From NCBI GenBank assembly GCA_030704615.1, contig CM060734.1, positions 22,876,001 through 22,940,000 on the forward strand: a DNA stretch of 64,000 nucleotides, given 5' to 3'. A program made the translations under genes and the position numbers. The first letter of the stretch is position 1; the number at the start of each line of letters is the position of its first letter. The notes under the pieces are model-generated. The model was given only the letters and a program-made list of their open reading frames with translations, had not been told where the DNA came from and searched no databases. Positions 55,250 through 64,000 of the stretch are shown piece after piece. Source of the DNA: Takakia lepidozioides. Taxonomy: Eukaryota; Streptophyta; Takakiopsida; Takakiales; Takakiaceae.

Positions 55250-56829
55250 TAGAGGTAATTCGGAGCGCTGCACGATGGAATTCCGGCGCCGGATTTCCAT
55301 CCTGCAGGTAATTCGGAGCGCAGCAGGATGAAAATTCAGCGCCGAATTTCCATCCAGCAAGGTAGGCGGCGCTGGAAATTTCCCTCACGCAGGTAATTCC
55401 GAAGCGCGCGGATGGAAATCCGGCGCCGGATTTCCATCCGCGCGGTAGGGCGTCGCGCCAAATATCCCTCACGCAGGTAATTCCGAAGCGCGCGGATGGA
55501 AATCCGGCGCCAGATTTCCATCCGCGCAGGTAGGGCGTCGCGCCAAATATCCCTCACGCAGGTAATTCCGAAGCGCGCGGATGGAAATCCAGCGCCGGAT
55601 TTCCATCCGCGCAGGTCGGGCGGCGCGCCAAATTTCCCTCACGCAGGTAATTCGGAAGCGCGCGGATGGAAATCCGGCGCCGAATTTCCATCCAGCAAGT
55701 AATTCGAATCCCGGATAAATGGAAATTCGGCGCCGAATTTCCATCTAGCAGGTAAGTCGGATCGCTGGCGTATGGATATTCGGCGCCGAATTTCAATTCG
55801 CCATGTATTTCCTCGCTCAGAATTACCTTCCTGCAGGTAATTCTGAACGAGGAATTTCCTTCCTACCGGCATCGATAGGAATTACCTGCAGGAAGGTAAT
55901 TCTTAGCGATGAAATACATGGCGAATGGAAATTCGGCGCCGAATATCCATACGCCAGCGATCCAACTTACCTGCAGGATGGAAATTCGGCGCCGAATTTC
56001 CATTTATCCGGGATTCGAATTACCTGCTGGATGGAAATTCGGCGCCGAATTTCCATGCATCCGGGATTCCACTTACCTGCAGGATGGAAATTCGGCGCCG
56101 AATTTCCATCCGGGGGATGGTCTCTGTCGGAGAGGTGCCGCCTCTCCGCCGCTCTGTTGGATATTCGGTGCCAAATTTCCGTCCGGGGGTTGAAATATGA
56201 CGGCCAGGTGCCGACCTCTCCCCCCTCCCCGACTGCATTGGAACGGCCCCGGATTGAAATTCGGCGCCGTTTTCCCATCTGGGGAGGTTTTTATGTCGGC
56301 CAGTTTTCGGTCTGACCCCCCGACAAGACTTCCTTTGGGGGGGCCCGGATGGAAATTCGGCGCCGAATCTCCATCCAGGGGATGCTCTCTGTCGAACACG
56401 TGCCGACCTCTACGCCCGAGGCGACTTCATCCGGGCGTCCCCTGTTCGATATTCGGTGCCGAATTTCCGTCCGGGGGTTGAAATGTGACGGCCAAGTACC
56501 GGCCACTCCCCCCTCCCCGACTGCATCCGAACCGCCCCGGATGGAAATTCGGCGCCGTTTTTCCATCTGGGGATGTTTTTATGCCGTCCAGTTTTCGGCC
56601 TGACCCCCCGACACGACTCCCTTTGGGGGGCCCGGATGGAAATTCGGTGCCGAATCTCCATCCAGGGGATGTTCTCTGTCGCACACGCGCCGGCCTCTGC
56701 GCCCGAGGCGACTTCATCCGGGCTTCCTCTGTTGGATATTGCGTGCCGAATTTCCATTCGGGGGTAGTAATGTGACGGCACGATGTTGGCTTCTCCCCTT
56801 CAGCCGTCATCATCCGGACGGCCCCCCAC
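55250..56829. repeat. Palindromic array between the two divergent MULE genes
   Basis: The left half (55255-56090) has units such as CCTCACGCAGGTAATTCCGA and GGATGGAAATCCGGCGCCGG. The right half (56095-56790) has the longer units seen at 2991-4640. Around 55800-55925 a larger palindrome forms about GAATTACCTTCCTGCAGGTA. The minus gene starts at its left edge and the transposase gene at its right, so it is the shared upstream region of both. Many overlapping open frames here are repeat artefacts. Confidence 0.88.
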
Positions 56830-57060
56830 TTTCTGACTGCATGCCGTTGGCAGTTATTGCGCAAAGACCAGGGGCCGCATTCCGGAGACAAGGTTCATTA
56901 ACACTCTGACTGTGGATTTTTGAGATAGTTGGCTCCCTGGATTTGGATCAGGCTTCGTCGCTCGGACAAATCGGCATCGCATTCATTCCCATCGCTGCAC
57001 CCCCTTCTACCAGGGAGCTTCCCCGCACGCCATCCTGGCAGTCTTGTGTGCACATCTCCC

Positions 57061-60000
57061 ATGGCGGAAAACCCGAGCGCTACAGTGTACTGCCCTCCTC
57101 ACGAGCATAGAGCTTCATTTCCGTGCAGAGGGGACACCTGCCGGGTGATGGAGAAATATCTGTGCGTTCGATACCACCTGAAACCGGGGTCGGTTTTTTT
57201 GGAGGAGGAAAGGAAGGACTCTAACGGCCTTGTTGTCGAGAGTATTGTTGTGCTCCATGATGATTTCGGCGATGGCAGGGAATGGCGAGTTCCACCATCG
57301 GACAGCGTCATATACAGGGCTGTTGGGGACTTCATTTGCCCGCCAAATGCACCTTCTATCCTGGCGCCTTCCACGAAACAATCCGCGAATCAGAGAGTGG
57401 CTACCTCAAAGAGAGAAGTCCGCAACGAAGTAAATCCAGAGCCGAACCCATCCATGAAGACGAGCGAGAACCGGGTTGTTCACAACCTGTCCGACTCAAA
57501 CGAGGTCATGGAAGTTCCGAGGTCGTCCTGGAGATCAGGCAAGTCCTCAATGGACGTCAGTGGAGGAGGGAGTCATATTCCCAGCACGAGCACCGCAGTT
57601 CGATCTATTCTTGAAATTCTGCGAGGGCTTCACCTGGAAGGACACCGGTCGGAGCTGGCCGGGCTGGACTACAGCAAGTTCGCAATTAAATCGGTTACAT
57701 GCCTTCCCGCCGACGTCGACGGTAATATCTTCTTTGAGTTCCCTCCTCGGGCGGACTACTCGAGGGCGTCCGGAATGTTGACAGATATGGATAGAAAACA
57801 TGACGGTCATCCTTGGTGCGTTACCAAAACCACCAGCATGAAGATGCTCGATGGTGTGTGGGTGCGCTACGTTGTTTGTGCGGGCGCGTTGCGGTGTTTC
57901 TCCCCAACTTGCTTCCACTTTAAATCCAGAGGTCACAGGAACGAGACCGATTGGACAGGCACAGCTCACCAACCATTTCGAGCTCAGGAGAAGGTTCCGA
58001 ACTCCACATTTAAGTGTGTGCATTGCAAAGAACCACCACACTGCATGTCTGTTTGTAATGCCAAGCAGTTCTATGTGTTGCACCGTTTCCCTGACCTCAC
58101 CCGAGCTTGCATACACGTTGGTTCCCATTGTCACAAATTGGCGAGGGGGAATCCTACTATAGACATTGTCTATAGTAGTTGTGGCAATGTTCTGCACTTG
58201 CAGTCTGAGCTCATTCATCTCGCTACTCGCGGGAGGCTGCCCACGAAGCAGAGCAGCTCGTTCAGGAGGAGGTTAAGTTGAGACCGGGTGCCAAACCCAA
58301 ACAGATACAACTCCAAGCCGCCCATAAGATGGCATTGGCCAGAATTATGTCGGAAGACGGCTCCGATAGAGTTCCTCTCGACGAGAAGGAAATGGAGGCA
58401 TTGCTGGAGTCGGTGTCCCATGTATGTTCACCGAATGTCCGAAACCACATTGTCTCATGCAAACAGAAAATTGGGCGTGGCTCGGATATGCACTCCATTC
58501 TGGAGGTGAAGCGACGATGTGGATATGACTACATTAATGGAAGTAGGTTTCCAGGACAAGGGACTGAGGCAGATCGTTGTTTCGTATTCAAAATGTCCAC
58601 GTGTGGACCTGGCAGCGGCGTCGAACTGGTCGACAGGATGACGAGTGGGAACTTGTCAAATAGTTGGGTCATGTTCGACCATATCAAGCGAATTACAAAT
58701 CACCAGTGGGTGACAATGGGTGCACATGTCTACGACACCCACTGCAGGATGCTAATGACAATTGCTATTTGTGAGATGAAAGGAGAGGACACACAATCGG
58801 AGATGCTTCTTTGGCAGGGAATAAACGAACAGATGGCCAAGGCGGGATTGCCCCCTCCCAAAATCCGTGGTTTCATGGCGGACAACGCACAAGCAAATTG
58901 GGCTGCCATCCGAAGGGTGTACGGGCAAGACCCCAATGTTCCCATGGAAGGCAAGGAGAGATCTTGTGGGTTTCATTTTCTGCAGAGCCTTTCGCAGTAC
59001 ACAACCAGGCTCGTGGCGCCAGATTTCAGAGAGGAGCACCGTTCCATGTGCCTTGCGTGGAAGCGCGCTCCCACCTTGGATGATGCAGAGACACAGTTTG
59101 CATGCATACGGGCTTGGTGGACATCGTCAGGTGCTGTAAGGAAATCAGACGAGGGAGCAATGGTCAGTTGGCTAGCATGGTGGCATTATCGTTTCCTCCA
59201 GTTCGGCGACTATATGTGGGAGATGAGTTGCACGAATTCGCGTCCCATTGAATATTATTCTTGGCCATATTTGTAACTTGCTTGTAACCTGAACATGTGC
59301 TTGTGCAGGAAATGTGTCTCGACTCCGACACCGACATGCCCACGACAAACATGGCCGATCCAGTGCACTCTTCCTGGCGTGCCTCCTCTGCGGCGCATCT
59401 GGTGGACATCCTCACTGCCACAACGGAGGACATTGTGAGGTCAATTATGCAGCAATGCAGGTACAACGAGTTCTTGAAAGGGAAACAGTGGGGCTTGGGG
59501 CCGGACAGGCAGGAAATGCTGATGCGGATTGCCTCCAGATCGAAGAATCCTCGGAAGTGGGCGGCGGCCTTGCGAGAGGGCCTTCGGGACACGCCATTGC
59601 TGCGAAGAGGCCAACATTTGGAAGGAGAAGTTCATACCCGTCCAGTGAGACGAAGACTTGACGAGGCACCTGGCGGAGAAGAGGATTCATGGCGAGCTGA
59701 CAAGAATATTCGCACGCTCCCTCGTGGTCCGGTGATGTTGCCCGAGGAGGTCTCATCGAGCATCGCAAGTCCTGCACGTTCAAGATCGCCATCTCCTTTG
59801 AGCACAGGGCGCGTGCCCCGGCAACATAACGAGCCATCTGTAGTAAAGCAGTACAACATTCCCATTGTGGAGACAAGAGTGTCGGAGTCACAGTGGAGAA
59901 TTGCGAGGACATTGCCGGCATTTCGAGGGAAGTGCTGCGTCATCCGGGTGGATACGAGAGCACGCTGTGGTGAGATGATTCGGAGGAACCCACACGGTGC

Positions 60001-60727
60001 TGTACCTGCACCTTGTTTCAGCGACAGATTTTTGACTCCCACATTTGCTCACGCCACAACGCAGACATTTTGGTTCTGTAGGCACAACATAATGACCTGT
60101 GTATTTGGCAAGTCCAAGTACGGGATTCAGGGAATGCTGGAGCCTCCGGGCGTCTGGCCTGTTGCACCGGGTTACAGCCTCTCTCAGAATGAGGCGGATG
60201 CTCTATCTGCAGCAGGATTTTGAATGGTGCAACGCACAGACATCCCGGCCCACGCATTTCCGGTTCCTCAGACCCAGCCATTGCAGACTGCTCGGTCCAG
60301 TAGAGACGGATTGGACAATTCTGCACATCCCACAATGCGATTCGGAAGAGTGAAGAGACGACACCCTCCCAACAAGTTGAATGAGACTCGGATTGCCAAT
60401 GCTCTTGGGATGGCTTGCACTATTCAGAGCTCCGTGGACGTACCCCCACCCGGCCTTGGGCGTGTGTATCGGATGGCAACGGCCGGCTCGGCTGTACGCG
60501 ACGATGTATACACAATTACGATTGGAGTGGAGCCGACTTGCAATTGTACGGACTTCTCGTTGATGGAAGCAAAGAAGGGTTCGAAGTATTATCCGTGCAA
60601 GCATCTGTATTACATCTACCTGAAGAGGTTGAGGATGAACGTGACTATTGATGACTTTATTCATGCACTGACGTTAAGCGTGAACGAGCTGCACAAACTC
60701 CTCCTTAGGGATTCCAGAAATCATTGA
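57061..60727 (+). pseudogene. MULE transposase (MURA-type) with SWIM finger, copy 3
   Basis: I chose the ATG at 57061 (MAENPSATVYCPPHEHRASF). The open frame extends upstream without an ATG. The N-terminal zinc-binding region (CFSPTCFHF ... CVHCKEPPHCMSVC) is followed by the catalytic region: VTMGAHVYDTHCRMLMTIAI, GFMADNAQANWAAIRRVYG and RSCGFHFLQSL. The C-terminus has a SWIM finger, CNCTDFSLMEAKKGSKYYPC then KHLYYIY (about 60537-60620). A 3' intron ends at TGTGCAG (59308). Three lesions are visible: a 77-base templated insertion at 58152, the splice donor changed from GT to AT at 59223-59224, and TGA at 60221-60223. The intact length would be near 1,190 residues. Confidence 0.88.
58152..58228 (-). 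repeat. Filler insertion copied from gypsy-2 third ORF
   Basis: 77 bases replace three bases of the transposase gene relative to copy 2 (40310). They are the reverse complement of 30136-30201 of gypsy-2 with about two mismatches over 66 bases, so the minus strand reads MNELRLQVQNIATTTIDNVY. It contains a short palindrome (ACTATAGACA-TGTCTATAGT). The net +74 bases shift the transposase frame. Confidence 0.88.
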
Positions 60728-61486
60728 TGGGGCAAAGGGAATCCTCCATATGGATATTTTCAAATGCATTTTGCTGTATCAGACTTTTTTTTGCAGTGTA
60801 ATGAAATGCACCCCAAAACTCCTAGAATGAGGCAATATTCCATTCAAACTGAGATCCAACAGAAGCAGTTGTGGGGCCATTTCTGGAAAAATGGCGCCGA
60901 ATTTCTCTTTTTGGGGCCGAAAACGGGCTAAGTCCCAACATGCACTGGTACAGTGTCTGGAAAAATGGCGCCGAATTTCTCTTTTTTGGGCCGAAAACTG
61001 GCTAAGTCCCAACATGCACTGGTACAGTGTCTGGAAAAATGGCGCCGAATTTCCCTATTTTGCGCCGAAAACTGGCTAAGTCCGAACATGCACTGGAAAA
61101 ATGGCGCCAAATTACTTGTCATGAGGGGACCTATAGCCGCGGAATTCGGCACCATTTTTCGCCAGAGAGACCTATTACCGCGAAATACGTCGCCGTTTTT
61201 TCGGGTTACGGACCCTATTACTGCGAAATTCAGCGCCATATTTGCACATGTCGCTGGGAATTGGCATGAGCGGAAGACGAAATATCATGAGCACAACTGT
61301 CAAAACTACAATTTTTCCCTTCAAGGGGCCGAATAATATATTTGTTTTTCCTGACACATTGCATTAAATTATTGTTTTTTATTGTTTTTTATTTTCGAAA
61401 TTTGTATTTCTGCTCATGAAAACCGATTGTGTTATTACTCTGCTCATGCCGCTCATGCCGCTCATGCTCATGAAATAGCAAACCTC
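60728..61486 (+). repeat. 3' flank and right terminal inverted repeat of MULE copy 3
   Basis: 60728-60880 is unique sequence after the transposase stop. 60885-61100 holds three units of AAAAATGGCGCCGAATTTC.. with CTGGCTAAGTCC..CATGCACTGG (about 72 bp spacing). 61101-61486 is the conserved end: CGCGAAATACGTCGCCG, an A/T-rich stretch, then repeated GCTCATGCC and GCTCATGAAATAGCAAACCTC. No gene is present. Confidence 0.85.
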
Positions 61487-61691
61487 GTTTGAACAGTTAA
61501 GACTCTTGGTTCTAGATTTGAACAGATAGATCTAAAGAGGTGTGTTTGAGATCTCAAGAGGTGAACCTCTTGCACTGTGTAAACTCTGAGCTCGGGGGAG
61601 AAGCCGATCATCTTGTTCTTGATCATAAGGCTTCTATGGTTGGGAGGAGAGCTCCACTGTCTAATAAAAATTCTCTTTGTTATTTACTATA
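61487..61691 (+). repeat. Second part of copia 3' LTR
   Basis: It begins with the MULE target duplication GTTTGAAC and then continues CAGTTAAGACTCTTGGTTC as in the 5' LTR (47112 onward), ending TTTACTATA. Confidence 0.92.
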
Positions 61692-62160
61692 AATGCACCC
61701 GCATTTAGCATACATGTCCACCAGGGTACTATTCAGAATGACATCTGGTAAAATTCTAGCTTTGACAATGTCCCCATGGACTTCTTTGCCCTTATCCAGC
61801 GCTGCCAGGCTCACACACACCTTGCAAACCTAACCCGGGGTGATCTGGTCGGGCTTCACCTCTTCCCTCATCATTTGCTCATAGGTCTCCAAAGCCTCCA
61901 TCTTGCGCCCCTGCTGTGCATAAGTTGTGATCATCGCAGTCCAAGACACCACATCTCGTTCGGCCATATTGTCCAACACTCCCTTTGCATCCTCGATGCT
62001 CCCACATTTTGCATACATGTTCATCAGAGCAGTGTCCAGAACAACATCTGGTACGATTCCAGCTTCGACAATGTCAGCATGGACCTCTTTGCCCTTTTGC
62101 AGGGCTGCCAGGATCACACACGCATTGCAAACACAGTACATGAAGGAAGGGAAGAAGAAG
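61692..62160 (-). pseudogene. PPR gene remnant, upstream part, continuing at 47042
   Basis: The minus strand reads NACVILAALQKGKEVHADIV, ALMNMYAKCGSIEDAKGVLD, NMAERDVVSWTAMITTYAQQ and EALETYEQMM, then (after a TAG near 61830) ALDKGKEVHGDIV and LVDMYAKCGCI. These are consecutive PLS-type PPR motifs. The last joins in frame to EDAKGVFDLMAERNVVSWSA on the other side of the copia element. N-terminal targeting sequence is not visible. Confidence 0.82.
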
Positions 62161-62660
62161 GAGATGGAAGTCGCGTTCCCCGAGCAGGAGTGACTTGAAA
62201 ATCTTGCTAAGTCCTCGGCCCCTCACTGCGACTTACGGAGCTCACAACCCGAGCTCCCTATCAATTGTCTCGCTCGCAATTCGACGCGTGTCATTGTAAT
62301 TTCAAAACAGTGCCATATGGGTTACAATTGAAAAAAATGTCCCCGGGGGTCCAACCCGCAATCGTCAACACGACTGCAAATTTCATTAATATAAAAAATA
62401 TGTTTTTCCGATTCTTGGAAATCAGCCTATAAATTAGCGTGAAACCCGGAGTTCACTTCTGCGACTTGTATACTCCATCCTTTATGCCAGCGTGGCATAA
62501 AAACGACTGCGACGACTGGCAAGTCGTCATTCACAACCTGGAGTCCCACGCAGTCATTTCGGACAGAATCGGCGTTCAATACTCTAGAATGTCGGGGAGA
62601 CGAACAGCGGGGAAGCGAGGAGAGGGACTGCGGGAGAGGGAGTGGGCAGAACTAGAAGCT
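62161..62660. other. Unassigned stretch with ACGACT words
   Basis: No gene is recognised. ACGACTGCGACGACTGGCAA and AAGTCGTCATT near 62490-62535 resemble the subterminal words of the CACTA-like piece at 44400-44470, so a fragment of that element type is possible. A TATAAAT box-like TATAAATTAGC lies at 62429. Confidence 0.4.
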
Positions 62661-62664
62661 TTGG

Positions 62665-63450
62665 GATATATGCATGATTTGTGTAGAGCATGGATAGCTT
62701 AAGGAGCAAGGGTAGAGTTTGGGTCCGGATTCATCCAAAAGGGCCAGATTTTAAGCTCAAGATTACCTATGATTCCATGTGGATCCATAGCTGCAAGAAA
62801 CTTGCATGGGTAGATGGTCAACTGGAAGCCGCAGCAGCAGCGGCACAATTGATAAAATCAGGCACTGCTAATGAAGGTACCTTCTTCAACACATTTCACC
62901 CTGTTTTTCCCTCTTATCAGAATCGGCCCTAAAATTCCATGTTGAGTTCTGCAAGTTAGCTAGTTGAGTGAATCTTTGATAGTTTGGAGTGACTTCGACA
63001 TGATACTGCCAACGTGATGACAAGAAAGTATCCAAAAACATGTAATAGAGGTGAGGAGTAGCTGTGGAATGAATACTTTTTTGATCCCAGTCAATGGTGG
63101 GACAATCAAGGCAAAAAGGTGAATGTCTGTTAGATTACAGAGAGTAGCAGACGCAATTCAGTATATAAACTAGTGTGATAAGCTGAGTTGGGTGTTTCCT
63201 AGAACAAATCTAGGCTGTCATTATCAGCTGCAAGGCAATGATGTATGCATTATTTGTGCAGAGGCAGTGATAGTTGAAGGGGCAGGGATAGCGTGTGGGT
63301 CCAGATTCATCTAAGAGGGCCAGATTTCAAGCACAAGATTACCTATGATTCCCTGTGGATCAATAACTACAAGAAACCTGCATGGGTAGATGGTCAACTA
63401 AAGGCAGGTGCCCGGCAGGTGCTGCAGCGGCACAGTTGATAAAATCAGGC
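62665..63450 (+). repeat. Two further copies of the PPR-associated module
   Basis: They match the modules at 42345-43440. The first codes RVWVRIHPKGPDFKLKITYD ... DGQLEAAAAAAQLIKSGTAN. The second codes VWVQIHLRGPDFKHKITYDS ... WVDGQLKAG and then, after a small frame change, AAAAQLIKSGT, which runs into the PPR fragment. Three of four copies in the window keep this frame open. Confidence 0.72.
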
Positions 63451-63843
63451 ACCTCAACCATGACCACAGCTTCTGAAAGAGGATCAAGAGAGGCAGTCCA
63501 CAATGCCTCTTCTGGCACTTTTGGGCATGTGAAGATGCTTTGTGAGGTAGGCAGACTCAAAGAGGCTCTACAGACTTTAAACCAGAGAGGCATTTCAGCA
63601 CATTCAGATATGTATGTTTGTCTCTTGCTTAAGTGCATCAAGATGAAAGGTCTGAGATCAAATGATGGGGGAAGGGGTGAAGCCCAACCACATCACGTTT
63701 GTGTGCATTTGCAATACATGTGCAAGCCTGATAGCCCTGGAAAAGAGCAAAGAGGTGCATGGTTGCATCACCACCTGACCTTCAGTCCAGCCACAATGGT
63801 GCGGTATCTAACCGCGATGAGGTGGGAACAGAACATTGTTTGA
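63382..63843 (+). pseudogene. PPR gene N-terminal fragment
   Basis: AAAAQLIKSGTSTMTTASER leads into GTFGHVKMLCEVGRLKEALQ and SDMYVCLLLKCIKMKGLRS, the typical opening of seed-free-plant PLS PPR proteins. After a skip, a second frame reads VKPNHITFVCICNTCASLIA and LEKSKEVHGC, the middle of a PPR motif, and ends at a stop. Several motifs are missing between the two halves, so this is a truncated remnant. The last 150 bases of the window (63850-64000) show nothing recognisable. Confidence 0.72.
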
Positions 63844-64000
63844 TGTAATATGGGAGATCAATTCACTAAGAGAGCAAGGCAGCTTCTGTCAAAGGATGGA
63901 TAATAAGTGTTCTTTGCAGGACAAGGACGGTGAAAGTGAGCCCACCTACAACAATCCCTAGATTCAGGTAAACGAGGAGCAGCATTGCTTCTCCTTGAAT

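Larger units (their letters stand above)
51547..61486 (+). mobile_element. MULE copy 3, complete length (9,940 bp), with two divergent genes
   Basis: Target duplication GTTTGAAC lies at 51539-51546 and 61487-61494. The ends are inverted repeats: GGGGGCTGCTATTTCATGAGC on the left and, on the other strand at the right, GAGGTTTGCTATTTCATGAG. MULEs move by cut-and-paste using a DDE transposase and typically make 8-11 bp duplications. From left to right: a minus-strand multi-exon gene (methyltransferase-like), a palindromic array, the plus-strand transposase gene and a repeat-rich 3' flank. It is the only copy here with both ends and the accessory gene. Confidence 0.92.
47048..61691 (+). mobile_element. 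Ty1/copia retrotransposon, itself split by MULE copy 3
   Basis: Target duplication AATGC lies at 47043-47047 and 61692-61696. The 5' LTR, primer-binding site, gag-PR-INT-RT-RNase H order and polypurine tract are all in place, and integrase before RT fixes the copia class. The 3' LTR starts at 51475 and is interrupted after 72 bases by the 9.94-kb MULE. It resumes at 61495. Without the MULE the element is about 4.7 kb. It lies in a PPR gene whose reading joins exactly across the insertion (KCGCI then EDAKGVFD). Confidence 0.95.

Noticed and set aside
62439-62702. 87-codon plus-strand frame (YTPSFMPAWHKNDCDDWQ...)
   Set aside because: It lies across CACTA-like ACGACT words, with no family match and no conservation in other copies.

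Overview
The window is a transposon graveyard from a large, repeat-rich land-plant genome. Three things point to a plant: spliced genes, Mutator-like elements (MULEs) with FAR1/MuDR-type transposases, and PLS-type pentatricopeptide-repeat (PPR) arrays. The loose PPR wording (MYAKCGxIEDAKGVFD..MAERDVVSW) and the retroelement types suggest a seed-free plant such as a fern, which is an inference. I see no intact ordinary host gene. The only host-derived coding material is broken PPR genes and possible captured fragments. Many reading frames are broken. Some breaks are decay, but a noisy duplicated segment beside a 500-N gap shows that uncorrected read errors also contribute.

Layout. 1-17520: a MULE (copy 1), entered at its left by palindromic GGCGCC-centred arrays (1-4640). 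Its transposase gene (4874 onward) is split by a Ty3/gypsy element (gypsy-1, 5882-17052). 17521-18241: the 3' tail of a second Ty3/gypsy family. 18242-32505: a nearly full-length member of that family (gypsy-2), with an assembly gap and a long extra ORF after integrase. 32506-36838: nested long inverted repeats. 36839-37790: minus-strand remains of a different MULE transposase. 37791-42329: a second, deleted copy of the first MULE family (copy 2). 42345-47042: repeated modules, a CACTA-like end and a tandemly duplicated PPR pseudogene. 47048-61691: a Ty1/copia element inserted in that PPR gene. 51547-61486: a complete-length MULE (copy 3, 9.94 kb) inserted in the copia 3' LTR. 61692-64000: the rest of the PPR gene and a second PPR fragment.

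Two elements carry unrelated DNA-methyltransferase-like modules. Gypsy-1 has a cytosine-C5-methyltransferase-like domain between protease and reverse transcriptase, plus a PHD finger after integrase. MULE copy 3 carries, divergent from its transposase, a six-exon minus-strand gene. When conceptually spliced, its exons give the motif order IV...I-II of a beta-class N6-adenine/N4-cytosine amino-methyltransferase. Both look like transposon-captured chromatin or DNA-modification functions and are the main candidates for an undescribed system. Both copies here are mutated.

Other structures of interest are a circularly permuted gypsy-1 insertion that looks like integration of a 2-LTR circle, a templated 'filler' of gypsy-2 sequence inside the MULE transposase gene, a MULE intron built from a 95-bp satellite, and bidirectional palindromic arrays between the two MULE genes.
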